Assembly: GCA_014529385.2 (NCBI GenBank)
Contig: CM043942.1
Span: 2,520,501-2,584,500, forward strand
Direction of reading: 5' to 3'
Source: Adiantum capillus-veneris
Taxonomy: Eukaryota; Streptophyta; Polypodiopsida; Polypodiales; Pteridaceae
Length of the DNA: 64,000 bases
Shown here: positions 33,907 to 45,004 of the stretch, piece by piece
How positions within the stretch are numbered: position 1 is the stretch's first letter
How the letters are laid out: every line of letters begins with the position of its first letter
Translations under genes and position numbers: made by a program
The notes under the pieces: model-generated
The model's input: the letters and a program-made list of their open reading frames with translations, nothing else
What the model was told of the DNA's origin: nothing
Database searches by the model: none

Positions 33907-36261
33907 CTACGGAGGCTTATTTGGTGGGCTACTGCCTGGCACCAAATCTATCACATGGTCCTCGGGTCTCTCTGGCAGTAATTGAGACGGTAACGAATCG
34001 GAAAAACAGTCACTATACTGTTGTAAAAACATTGACCTTTCTTTATCTAGCACAGATAAATTTGATTCATCACAATCTGACACTTCACGTGCAAAAACCA
34101 AGTACGCAGAAAGATGCTTTTTCATTACAGAAGTAATAGCAGAAGCTGATACAGTAGGAATAGACTCCCCTTTAAGCTTTACATCCAAAATGTGAGTCTT
34201 TCCCCTGCTCTGTACAGTGATCTTTTTGTTGTAGGCATCCATGATTCCCTGTACACGAAACAACCAAGGAATACCTAACAACACATCACATCCGTCCAGT
34301 GGCATGATGTAAAATTCTTCAGCATCTACATAAGACTGGATATGTAGACGCAACTTTCCAATGATGGGTGTCACAGCCTCTGTATGGCCAGGACATGCCA
34401 AACCTGCCTCTGTTGTATACCCCATCTCTTCAGGTCTGATTCCCAACTTTGAAGCCAATTCTGGGGAAATGAAGTTGGCTTTGGCACCTGGATCAAAGAA
34501 GATAAGCATTGTTTGATCCCTGACCTTTCCCCATGCTCTGCAAAGCTCACTTGCATCTGAATTTGGCTTGTCGCCCACCATATCTGGCACTAGACCAGCC
34601 ATGGGCTTCTTTCCTTTCCCGTCTTCCTTGTCATCAGAATCAGCTGGCCTTTTCTTTGTAGGACAATTGTAAGCAATGTGGCCAGGCTGCTCACATATAA
34701 AGCATTTGTTATCTGTCCTCAGGACCTTCTTTTGCTCTTCTGACTTGCGAGGAAAACGTCTTTTCCATTTCTTTGCTGGTCCTTTTTCTGATTCAGCCGT
34801 AGCTTTGTCTTTCCCTGCGTTGGATGACTCCTGAGTCCCTTTAGGAGCCTCATTGGGAACGTGCTTTTTGGCTGAATTTTTCTTGCCTGATCCTGCCTTG
34901 ACGCCAGTGTTAAATTCACAATCTTCTCCCTTGAGCAAACCATTCCCAGTGTTTGCTACCTCGATGAGCTGCGTCAAAGTAGTGACTTTTGTCTTCGTGC
35001 AGTATTTTCTCAATCCTTTGGGTAGGCCACAACAGTATTTTTCAATCTGTTCTGTCAATGGCACAAACCTATAGGAAGTTACTGGAAGTAGAGCTTTCCA
35101 AAACTTCCGATTGTAATCATCCAGATTTCTGCAAGTGGCAGCATTTAGCTGGTGCCATTCTGTCATGACATCTGCTTCAAAGTCATCAGATAACCATGCT
35201 GCTACAAAAATCTGCTTGAAGTAAATCCATGTGGACGGAGCTTGCCCTTGAAGCAATAAAGTTGTCCACCATTGTCCCGCATTCCCTGTCAAGAAAGTGG
35301 CTGCCTTGCGGACCTTTGAAGCCTCTGTAAAGTTTCCCCCTGCATAGGCCTTGTCAAACTGCTGGAGGAATGAGAGAGCCTTCTTCCTGTCATCAAACCC
35401 TGTAAAGGTCGTGAAAGACACACCTTTGCCACCTTCTTTGTACGGAGTTGGCCTCTCCAGCGGCGTTAAATTGTCATATGGAAGTGACTGAAACATGGGA
35501 ACACTATTAAGGTTCATTTGTCTTCCTTGGCCGCTATTAACTTGACCTGGAAATGCCATATTTGGCTGCTGATTTGTAATTCCAACCATACCAAAATTTG
35601 CTTGTGGCATCCCAAATTGGCCCTGAGTGCTCTGAAACCCTGGTAGCATACCCATGACACTGTACATGGGGTTAGGCATCATCGTTTGAGCACTCCCGAA
35701 CACTGTTCCTGGCGTGTAAAACTGATTTCCAGGTGCATGACCAGCCATGCTCTGGAATACCGATCCACCTCCAAAATAGCCAGGGTGTACTGAAGGTGGT
35801 GGGAAGACCTGTTGCATAGCCTGTAGGTTGCTTCCCTGCCCATTAGAACCAGCTATAGGCTACTGAAAGGTGGCGGGCTGAACTGGTACAGCTTGAAAGA
35901 CTGGCATCTCAGCCACCTGTTCTTGCATCTTAGGCACAGGTTGTGGAGACTGCATGTTCTCCGTCAAGTGTACAGGTGTTTCCATTGACTGCGCGGTATG
36001 AATCACCTGTGCTCGAGCCTTAACAGGCTTTTGAATATGATCCAGTGACCCAACTTGCTGAGACGGAACAGGAGGTTGCAGAAAGGCTAAAAACCTCGGA
36101 TTCTGCATTACTTGTGTGAACATAGCCGCAGCAGTAGCCAACTGGGTCCTGAATATATCGTCATCTGTCTGTGGTGGTCTTGAGGACTCACCCACTTCAT
36201 GTGTCTATTGACCCTGTGAAGAGGAAACCTCTTCAGTCACATCATCTGGTCTGTCAGCCAT
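33907..36261 (-). pseudogene. gag and protease of element A
   Basis: The likely start is ATG at 36261 (MADRPDDVTEEV). In-frame TAG stops occur near 36205 and 35857, and the frame ends with another TAG at 33907. The N-terminal third is Gln/Pro/Met-rich. The capsid part has GVSFTTFTGFDDRKKAL, FLQQFDKAYAGGNF and TFLTGNAGQWWTTLLLQG (about 35430-35230). The zinc knuckle is CFICEQPGHIAYNC (about 34710-34665), after a Lys-rich stretch. The protease has IFFDPGAKANFIS (DPG where DSG is usual; Asp kept) and CDVLLGIPWLF. Apart from three amber codons the frame is intact for over 2.3 kb. Confidence 0.9.
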
Positions 36262-36329
36262 AATTGCAATTCACTGTGTCTTCAAGCCCAATCTGACCAA
36301 GTCTCACTTCTATGGGAAAAAGTGATTTA

Positions 36330-36347
36330 ATCCCGTCGATGGAACCA
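36330..36347 (-). promoter_or_regulatory. Probable primer binding site of element A
   Basis: On the minus strand TGGTTCCATCGACGGG directly follows the 5' LTR end (GGTTTCA). It begins with TGG, complementary to a tRNA CCA end, but is not the common Met-tRNA type seen in the other elements here. I could not name the tRNA. Confidence 0.6.
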
Positions 36348-37822
36348 TGAAACCGGCCTGTTCAATCCAAAAAGGGCGGTAGACTTTACTTCAAACCTTG
36401 ATTTAGCTTTCACCCATTATTAGTCGTCTATTATACCTGCGCTATAGTGACACAAGAGAGGGGAATGGGATACAGATGCTAGAATGCACCTGTATGAGAA
36501 GACCGACACCAGATTGGCCCCTAACTTAGGCGCCCCTTTCGGTATTTCTTTATTGTTTAAAAGAGGGAATAAACGTTGTGGTTCTTTCCAAGCTGCCCCG
36601 CACAACCTTGGCTGAATTTTGACTGTTCTGGCCTGATTTCGGCAACGTAACTGTACTAGAACCCTTCACGGTCAGTATTCCCACGCATTGAATGACTTTC
36701 CCGACGCATACGGGCACTTTGCAAAACCTGGCGAGAATCTGCAGCACGCTGAATTCTCTGTTTTCAGCCCTGAAAATGCGCCAGATCACCTGTACAGGGG
36801 TCCCCTTGCGTCCCCGAACCTCCTGGGGGTATTAGGGTCCGTTTAGGGCCAAAACCCTAAACCTGCAAAAATACACAGCAGGCTGTAATTTACTGTTTCG
36901 GGCTCCGTTTCGCGTGCCGGTCGCAACCGTAGCAAGTCCTCGAGCTCCCGCACCTGTAGGGCTACTTGCCCTTTGAATCGGACGAGATTTCTAGCGTGAA
37001 ACCTCTCCGAATTCACCTGTACCTGCGGGGGAATTAGCCGCTAGCTAATCCAGTACCTGTGCAAGAGACTCTTGCCTCGGCAATCGCGCATGAACCCACA
37101 CAACTGTACATTGGTCAAATGAAGAGCCCACTAGAGGGGCATAACATACTGCCAAAGGGGAGAGAGAGGGCAGTGCGTAGCGTGCAGGGCATCACTCCTG
37201 GCACCGCACTGTGCATAAGAGGGAAAGCAAGCACTCCATAGCTCTTAACCTGTGACAAATCTGAAAATGAGGCTCTCCCCCTCCTAAATTCAGCGCCACT
37301 TCTTGTTGCATGGGGCAAGTGCACCAGAAGGTGCCACTTGGCACATTTATAAGCATTTTCCCGTTTCGGGGTTGCCGCCTAAAAATCTCCCAACCGGCTG
37401 CCCAGTTGACTACACGGCAGAGTAAGAAAATGTTCCCTTTGTCATTCCGGAGGTAACGACGTCAACACATTTTCAGGTCCCAAAATAGCAGTTCCCTAAA
37501 TTTTAGGAGATGCTGCCATTGTATCTTTCTAGGTCATCCGACCCTCTTTGTACACTGCGGCCACATCCAGAACTGAAATGTAGCCTCTGTAGCAAAGGAT
37601 TCCACTTTGGCTAGTCAATGACCCCACTTGGCTAGCCAGAGTCCTTGTCCAACGTTAGTGCTCTCTTGCCCTCAGGCCTGGACTCCCTCTGGACAGTTCC
37701 ACACTAGCTATGCAATGCAGGGCAGTTAGATTTCCCGAGGGGTGTTTCCAAAAAGTGAAAGTAAATAGATAATAAGAAAGAAATCAACAAAAAGGATAGA
37801 TAGTAGTCACACGCTGGTGACA
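36348..37822 (-). repeat. 5' LTR of element A
   Basis: 1475 bp, collinear with 29097-30571 at a constant offset of 7251, differing by scattered substitutions only. It carries the same conserved poly(A)-signal block at 36529-36555. Confidence 0.92.
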
Positions 37823-37984
37823 TACCCCCCTCTTGAAATCTCAAACGTCCTCGTTTGCATCTATGTCGTACATGCTCATTGTCAACACTGATGTATTCAA
37901 CACCTGTCGACACATATACGACACATACATGCTCATTGTCAACCCTGGTGTATTCAACACCTCGTCGACTCATGTATTGCCTGC
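37823..37984 (-). repeat. Extra copy of element A 3' internal sequence outside its 5' LTR
   Basis: This stretch, including the polypurine tract, matches 30572-30733 almost exactly. In an ordinary insertion host DNA would follow the LTR here. Its presence means the LTR at 36348-37822 was also the 3' LTR of a second, tandem element A copy whose remainder is gone. It ends at CTGCA, where element B LTR sequence begins. Confidence 0.88.
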
Positions 37985-38190
37985 AATGATCACAAACAAG
38001 CGAATGGACACTGTGCGTGCAAGTGTATGAGACTGAGAGATCGAGAGAGAAGAGAATACGACACCAGAGATGTTGTCAACCCCTCCTCCAAGGGCCCCAC
38101 TCTCTATGGTGAGAGCAATCTACTTATGATTGCACAAATCTCTACAATGCTTGGACTTGCCGACGATGTCGACGACGATGAGATGATGAG
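37985..38190 (-). repeat. Partial duplicate of element B LTR
   Basis: About 206 bp repeating 38191-38400 (the stretch from TGATCACAAACAAG to the GACGACGATGAG run) head to tail. It takes the place of the first about 116 bp that the complete LTR at 41329 has before this point. Confidence 0.85.
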
Positions 38191-39301
38191 TGCAATGATC
38201 ACAAACAAGTGAATGGACACTGTGCGTGCAAGTGTATGAGACTGAGAGATAGAGAGAGAAGAGAATACGACACCAGAGATGTTGTCAACCCCTCCTCCAA
38301 GGGCCCCACTCTCTATGGCGAGAGCGGTCTACTTATGATTGCACAAATCTCTACAATGCTTGGACTTGCCGACGATGTCGACGACGATGAGGACGACGAC
38401 GAGATGGACTGAAATCTGAAACTGCTAATGGCTGAAATCTGCAAATCTTCTATCTGCTGAATTCTGACTCTATGTCGATGATGACGGTACAACGACGACG
38501 CGCTGAAAACACAGATGCTGAAATCTGCGTTTTCCGGGTTGAAACTGTAAACCTTGCGGAAACTGACCGTGCGGCGAGGAACTGCTACGGGAAGGTGATA
38601 TCTGCGAGGTTCGGGAGTTGATCTGCGGTGTCTAAGGCCTGAAAAATTAAAAACGCAGATGTTCCTTGATGTTCCGTCGCGGTAAATCTGCAAAATGCCC
38701 GGGCTGATCTGCAAACCAAAAACGATAGGGCTGAAAATCTGGAATCTGTCGCCGTTTGTCTTGCAAATGCAAAACGCTAGGCTGGTCTGATGTTTTGATG
38801 TCGCCTGAATCTGCAAATGCAAATCGCTGGCTGATCTAGTGTTGAAAAAGCTAGGTACTGGATCCGCTCCAAAAACGCTAGGTTTCTTGGGGGGGTTCTA
38901 CTGAGAAGGTGCCTGTTGAGCGTGTGCTCCTGCTTCCTCTTCTGCCATTTAGTGCTAGTCTAGGTTTGCTTATATACAAACTTACTCAAATTGCCTACCT
39001 ACTTTCCAACAAAAGTCACTTAAAAATAATAAGTGAAAAATGTCAAAAATAGGTAAAAATAAACTAAATGCACTCGAAAATTCCCCTGAAGGATTCTGAT
39101 GGATTCTGATGGGAATACTTATAATCATGTTGTGTGCAACCAGAGGATATGCATCTACACTAAGTGATTGGGCATGCACGGTCTACAAATAGACTCACAA
39201 AAGTACCAGATCACTTCTAATCTAGATTGACTAGACTGACTGAACCCTAATCATGTTGTAGCTTGTCCACGGACACATAGGGTTGGATGTGTCACGTGAC
39301 A
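38191..39301 (-). repeat. 3' LTR of element B, truncated at its distal end
   Basis: It aligns with 41445-42536. It ends GTCACGTGACA, followed by TCCCCTCCTTTT, the complement of a polypurine tract. The part 38400-38880 is rich in variants of GCTAGCGTTTTCAG and CTGAAATCTGC. The other LTR starts TGTAAGGTGCAGC; that start is absent here. Confidence 0.85.
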
Positions 39302-41328
39302 TCCCCTCCTTTTCAAAGTGAGGTACTAGTACCGAACTCTATGGCGTCGAGGGAGGTCGCCAATAACATCCGGAATCCTGGAAAGGACTCTTCGCCGGCC
39401 CACTCTGATGTGTGGGTCGTGCGATACTTGAACTTCATAAAGGTCTGCAACGATTGCTTCTTTGGGCCGCGCCGAAAGCGACACAGTCTTCTGAGGCTTC
39501 TTCAATGCTTCAACTTTGTCGAGAGTCATGCGTCTTTCTTCTTCAAGAATCTCCATGGCTGAAACTTCTTGAAACCACTTCCAACACAAAAACATGAACA
39601 TACCCATTCCATGTAAAAGTGAGTGGAAAAAAAATTGTCTTCATCAAAGACTGTGCATGCGATGTAGATGAACAAATAGACGAAGTGTCAAACCGTGCAC
39701 CACATACAAACAATGAGATCGAATCTTTCTCTTCGAAGCTAGAGCAATCAACTGTGGCAATTCACACGGAAATGCCCATGCTTGGTGCTCATACTTTCAT
39801 GCGCTCTTTCTACAAATGTGTCACACCAAGGAAGAGACATGGAATGTGACTTCCTTGAATGCATACTTTTCAGCTTTTCATGAATAATCCGCATACATTC
39901 ATGCGCATTCATGAGTAAAACGTGCTCAACGTACAATATGTCATGCCCAGGAAAAGGGATCACATAAAGGCGCTGACGAAAATACAGGAACCGATCACGA
40001 ATGAAACACTCGAACAATGCGTGCGTATGAATCATGCGAACACATAATACGTCCTGTGAGGGTTCTTTGGACCAAGGCTCGAGAGCCAAGATCGGTTCTT
40101 CCTGAAGGGGTGCTTTGGATCTAGGCTCGAGAGCCAAGATCGGTCCTTCCTGAAGGTTTTCTTTGGATCTAGGCTTGAGAGCCAAGATCGGTTCTTCGTA
40201 ATTGATCGAATCTGCAATGAGGTTAGCTTCACTAGAAAAAGTATCATCTAACACATCATCCTTGTGAACAATCACGTCATCTTCATGCAAATCATCATGC
40301 TTGTGAGGAATCACATCTTGATCATGCAAATCATCATGCTTGTCAGTGTCATCCAAATCATCATGCTCATCATTATCATTCAAATCATCATGCAAATCAT
40401 GTGTGTCTTGCTTGGGAGAAGAAGAGACTGAGAGAGTCTCCTTTCCCCAAATCTCTTGCATCTGTGCCTAAACGTGAGAAAAGAGTCGCCAGAACTCTTT
40501 GTTGTGTCGATCGCTCTCTTCTTCTCTTGCTTTGGCTGCCTTTGTTTCTGCTTCTCTTTCTGCGTGTCTGTGATCCATTTCTGCTTTTTTTTCTGCGTGT
40601 CTGCGATCCATTTCTGCTTGTCTTTCTTTGCATTCACGATCAAATTCTGCCATTCTTTCTTTTTGTCTTGCTTCGCGTTCCAACTTCCTTTCCATAAACA
40701 TATGGTCCAACTCCTCCATAGGAGTTAGTGCAATCCTTGACGTAGATGGGGAAGGGGGAGGGTCGGACAAAACTCCTGGTGGGGAAAATTCTTCTTCGCC
40801 TCTCTTATGCTCATCACCTCTAAGCGAAGTATCCATTCCGCTTCGAGTGATGACCATTCTGAAGTCGTGGGTTCTTGTGGTCTTGGGTTCTTAAGTTCAC
40901 GAGGGACTTGGGTTCTTGAGGGTCTTGGGTTCTTGGGTTCTTGAGGGTCTTGAGGTTCTTGAGGGTTTTCATTCGCTTGTTGCAATCTATGTTTGAGAAG
41001 GATCTTCTCTTCACCCGAGTTCTGCTCTTTTCCACGGGCGCACCCCTTGGTGGCCTTGCGCTCACACCAAGGTTGCTTTTTCCCACCTCACGTCGATTGG
41101 CCGGTCGCTAAGTGCACGGTCCGCTCTCAATGAGTGAAAAGAGGCACAAGGGGAGGTTGGACAAGCCCTTCTTTCTTGGGATTCCTGTCACTCTTCAAAA
41201 CCACGACTAGGAATCGACACGCCCAAGCGAGCTTGGGTTCGTGCGACCGCAACAAGCAAAAAAATTCTTGTGATTCTTGTGGTTCTTTCCTTGAGTGATA
41301 CAGAACACTGCCAAAGCTTTGATACCAA
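39302..41328 (-). pseudogene. Internal region of element B, non-autonomous derivative
   Basis: Only about 2 kb lies between the LTRs. Minus order: a primer binding site complement (AAAGCTTTGATACCAATG, 41313-41330); a leader with repeated GGTTCTTGAGGGTCTTGG phrases (40860-40970); a Gag N-terminus (40857-40468) beginning MVITRSGMDTSLRGDEHKRG with an Arg/Glu coiled-coil, as in element C gag (53775); then directly a pol linker fragment (40461-39748) with FIRDRFLYFRQRLYVIPF, which matches the RNase H-integrase linker of element C; and a short tail frame (39607-39326). Capsid, protease, RT and most of integrase are missing. The acidic part carries three repeats of the motif ILALEPRSKE. Confidence 0.8.
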
Positions 41329-42536
41329 TGTAAGGTGCAGCAGAATGAATGTTTGAACTTTGCTCAAGATGAGTGCTCCGAACTGTGCTCAAGGTTCCTT
41401 TTGTTCTTATGGAAGAGAGAGTCTTTCGTTCTTAATGAGAGAATGCAATGATCACAAATAAGTGAATGGACACTGTGCGTGCAAGTGTATGGGACTAAGA
41501 GATAGAGAGAGAAGAGAATACGACACCAGAGATGTTGTCTAACCCTCCTCCAAGGGCCCCACTCTCTATGGCGAGAGCGATCTACTTATGATTGCACAAA
41601 TCTCTACAATGCTTGGACTTGCCGACGATGTCGACGACGATGAGGAGGACGACGAGATGGGCTGAAATCTGAAACTGCTGATGGCTGAAATCTGCAAATC
41701 TTCTATCTGCTGAATTCTGACTCTATGTCGGTGACGATGTCGATGACGACGGTACGACGACGATGCGCTGAAAACGCAGATGCTGAAATCTGCGTTTTCC
41801 GGGCTGAAACTGTAAACCTTGCGGAAACTGACTGTGCGGCGAGGAATTGCTGCGGGAAGGTGAGATCTGCGAGGTTCGGGACTTGATCTGCAGTGTCTAA
41901 GGCCTGAAAACTGAAAACGCTGATGTTCCGTCGCGGTAAATCTACAAAACGCCGGGGTTGATCTGCAAACCAAAAACGCTAGGGCTGAAAATGTCGCCGT
42001 TTGTCTGCAAATGCAAAACACTAGGCTGGTCTAATGTTCTGCTGTCGCCGGAATCTACAAGTGCAAATCGCTGGTTGATCTGGTGTTGAAAACGCTAGGT
42101 ACTGGATTTGCTCCAAAAACGCTAGGTCTCTTGGGGGGGTTCTGCTGAGAAGGTGCCTGTTGAGCGTGTGCTCCTACTGCCTCTTCTGCCATTTAGTGAT
42201 AGTCTAGGTTTGCTTATATACTAACTTACTCAAATTGCCCTACCTACTCTCCAACAAAAGTCACTTAAAAATAATAAGTAAAAAATGTCAAAAATAGGTA
42301 AAATAGGCTAAATGCACTGGAAAATTCTCCTGAAGGATTCTGATGGATTCCGATGGGAATGCTTATGATCATGCTGTGTGCAACCAGAGGATATGCATCT
42401 ACACTAAGTGATTGGGCATGCACGGTCTACGAATAGACTCACAAAAGTGTCAGATCACTTCTAATCTGGACTGACTGAACCCTGATCATGCTGTAGCTTG
42501 TCCACGGACACATAGGGTTGAATGTGTCACGTGACA
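41329..42536 (-). repeat. 5' LTR of element B, complete
   Basis: 1208 bp, plus-strand ends TGTAAGGTGCAGC and GTCACGTGACA. It is adjacent to the Met-tRNA-type primer binding site on the low side. After 42536 the sequence changes abruptly to LINE ORF1. Confidence 0.88.
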
Positions 42537-43816
42537 GTCGAGGGTGAAGCTGAGGTGGAGGCTGGGCCAGGACCGAATCGGTTCCCCGTGGGAACCCACT
42601 GCTGCTGGGCAAGCGCGTGAGGTTGTCACTATGGTCCCTACCAGCCCTTGAAGGCTGGGGCTGGGGCTGGGGCTGGGGCTGGGGCTGGGCCTGTGGTGTA
42701 GGTCGGGGCCTCCTCCGTGGACAGGCCTTCGCAAGATGACCCATCTATCGACAAATGAAGCACTGATTCGGGAGGCTCGAATACTCCACGCTCTGTCTAA
42801 ACCAACCCCCACTCACCCGAGGAAGTAGGATGACCTTCGGGAGAGTGTGGGTGTCCCTAACCAGAACGCGAACTGAGGGAATGTCGGCCGCCTTGGCAGC
42901 TACTGAGGCTGCCGTGCGAGGTGTCTCCAGGACAGTCCCAAACGCTGAGCCTATCCTGGACAAAAGTGGTAGGTACTCCCTCCGCAAACCAGGAAAGCAG
43001 ACGGAGATAGGAAGGTCTGCCTCCTCTACCAAAACATCTGAAGCAGGGTCAAAACCATGTCTCCATTGTCAAAAGTGGGCAGGGGCTCATGGTGATGACC
43101 TTGGACGCCATCTCTGTGGTCTCAAACTCGATTTGATAGTAGCCTCGTCCGAGGAACTGAACGTCCAAGATCTTGCCCACCTCTGCAAGAAGGCGGGCCT
43201 GGAGGAGGTCACACAGCTCTCCTCTGCTAGGTCTGGTGCCGAGAATCTTGCAGATGACGGAGGTCGCTCGGAGGCGCTCCACCTCTGCTGTGAGGCTCGC
43301 TTGCTCTGTCGGTGAAAGAGCAAGTTGGATGGTGGGCTCTGCAGGGTCGGGTGAGGGGGCTTCTAAGGAGTCCCTCTGGGGTGGAGCATGAGCCTCCATC
43401 TGTGTCTGCTGCCGTGGAGAAGGGCGAAATGGCAATGACGAGATATGGCCGTCTACTGGACGAGCATGCCGAAATTGTTGATGACTTTAGCAGAGACCCG
43501 AGGGGAGGGGGTGGGGGTAGCGAAGCGGATGAAATGGGAGTGCAAAGCTGGGGCGGCGCGGGCTGAGGCTAGGGCGGGCGGGCGGACTGAGGCGCTGCGA
43601 CAAGGTGGCAGGGGCGGGTACACTACGCGCTGGGTCTGTTGCGCGCTAAGGCCGAGTGCAGGCGGGGCAGGGCAGCGCGCGCTGGAGAGTGGGGGGGCAA
43701 GCGATGGCGCAAGAGAGGGAGGGAGGGGGGGGGGGGATGCAGAGCATGCGTGCGGGGGGCGGGGGGGGGCGAGGGGTGAGCGAGGGCAACAGCGAGCCAA
43801 GTACAGATATTTCTAG
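42537..43816 (-). pseudogene. LINE ORF1, N-terminal half with DUF4283-like domain and zinc knuckle
   Basis: Minus-strand frames in order: Pro/Ala-rich N-terminus (43800-43453, GC-rich); 43435-43049 with ATSVICKILGTRPSRGEL and YYQIEFETTEMASKVI, the DUF4283-like fold of plant LINE ORF1; 43032-42745 with LPRVSGGWFRQSVEYSSL and the CCHC knuckle CFICRQMGHLAKAC (spanning 42755-42715); then a Pro/Gln repeat (PQAQPQPQPQPQPQ). It stops at 42537, against the LTR. Orientation and order fit the missing half of the LINE at 22285-29096. A separate LINE copy is the alternative. Confidence 0.75.
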
Positions 43817-43879
43817 TCCATCATTCAAAGTAACGACAGGAGCACTGTGAACGGGAATATCTGTGAGGCCACCAGGAAC

Positions 43880-44100
43880 GGGTACTTCTAATGCATCACA
43901 TCGGATGGGTGATAGGGAGCATCGGGAATAAGTATTCGACCATCCAGGAACAGACATCTCTGATGCGTCATAGGATGGGTGACATAGAGCATCGCGAAGG
44001 AGATTGTACCGTAAGTTCGGTAGGAATTTGGAAAAAACTAGGTGATGGGTATTCCTGATGCGTCACATGGTGGGTGACGAGGGCATCGGAAAGGGAATAT
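43880..44100. repeat. Three degenerate repeats with GATGCRTCA core
   Basis: Units near 43886-43938, 43955-44000 and 44045-44095 share the order TCYGATGCRTCA, GGATGGGTGA, GAGCATCG. The spacing is about 70-90 bp and the units are diverged. There is no coding sequence. Confidence 0.65.
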
Positions 44101-44314
44101 TCCATAATCGCGAAGTAATCCCGAAATGTGTTAGTGGGTTGCTTTTCAGGAAAGCAGATGATTTCCTGCGAGGAAGTCGATGTCTGCATTGCATCTATGC
44201 ATGTGGTTGCATCCAGGGACGCTTGGGAAGTGTTGTCCAAGCATTGTTTTTCATCTTAGAAGGTTTTATTGAGTTTTGGGCAGGTTCATACCATTTTTTT
44301 CTTTTATGAAAAAG

Positions 44315-44440
44315 CATAGTCACAGGGGACGCCCATTTTTGGGCTTCCCATTCCCACTTGCCGTCCCGCCCCTCTTTTTTACATTAAAATTCCATTTGAG
44401 CCCCGTCCCCACTCCTCGAGACGCATCCCTTGTGACTATG
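44315..44440. mobile_element. MITE, 126 bp, same family as 21318-21484
   Basis: Terminal inverted repeats: left CATAGTCACAGGGGACGC and right (inward) CATAGTCACAAGGGATGC, 16 of 18 identical. The flanks are TGAAAAAG (44307-44314) and TAAAAAAG (44441-44448), 7 of 8 matching. The terminal motif CATAGTYACARGG is shared with the other MITE. Confidence 0.8.
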
Positions 44441-45004
44441 TAAAAAAGGCCGGCCGCCCACTTAATAAGTGGGCAGCCCTCAATTAAAAAAAAAAAAAGC
44501 AAAAGAAATCGAGTGGGCAGCCCACGATATCTTTCTTTCTCTTTTCAGCTAAGCACTTGCGATCTCCCTCTCTCTGGCGCCCCTCTCCCTCCCCTATTCC
44601 TTCGGGCAAGGCTGCCCCTATTCCCGCCGGCTGCCGAGAGTTAAAAAGACAGATTCTCTCTCACTCCCAAGAAGAAGAAAAGGCTGGCGCTAGAAGCAAG
44701 ATAATGCTGCTGCAGATTTCAGCCTCGGAGAAGACAACGCAAATGATCCCCATGGCTGTCACAAGTGCAGGAGTCGTCGCCAAGACGAATAGGCGAGCTC
44801 CATCGCAAAGAAGCACCAACGGAGAGTGTTTCTATCGCAACCAGTTGTTGTTCCCCCCCCCCCCCCCGAGAGGTGTTGTCTCTGTCAAATTCTCCACAAG
44901 AACCCATGTGTAATCTGGTGTTCTTTATGGTTTATGCCCTTTAAGATAGAGCGATGAAGACGGGAGCACGCCAGATGCGCGATGGACGAAGGGTGGGAGT
45001 GGCT
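44441..45004. other. Unassigned, with inverted repeat and poly(C)
   Basis: A short palindrome CCCACTTAATAAGTGGG is at about 44458-44474, and its GTGGGCAGCCC arm recurs at 44512. A poly(C) run is at 44853-44868. A weak plus-strand frame (44557-44913, Ser/Arg/Pro-rich) has no recognisable domain. The stretch may be LTR or leader sequence of the family starting at 45246. Confidence 0.4.

Larger units (their letters stand above)
29097..37822 (-). mobile_element. Element A: Ty3/gypsy chromovirus with 1475-bp LTRs
   Basis: Minus-strand element of 8.7 kb in the order 5' LTR (36348-37822), PBS, gag, protease, RT, RNase H, integrase, chromodomain, PPT, 3' LTR (29097-30571). The LTRs have equal length and I count roughly 15-20 substitutions by eye, about 1%, so insertion was recent compared with its neighbours. 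Gag-pol is open except for a few TAG stops. The outer flanks do not match: 29092-29096 is GCGAG, while the other side continues into more element-A sequence, so the 5' LTR side is rearranged. Confidence 0.92.

Noticed and set aside
40401-40728. Plus-strand Leu/Phe/Cys-rich frames resembling membrane proteins
   Set aside because: They are antisense shadows of the Arg/Glu/Lys coiled-coil of element B gag.
43445-43816. Plus-strand Gly/Arg-rich frame
   Set aside because: It is the antisense of the GC-rich LINE ORF1 N-terminus; composition alone explains the open frame.
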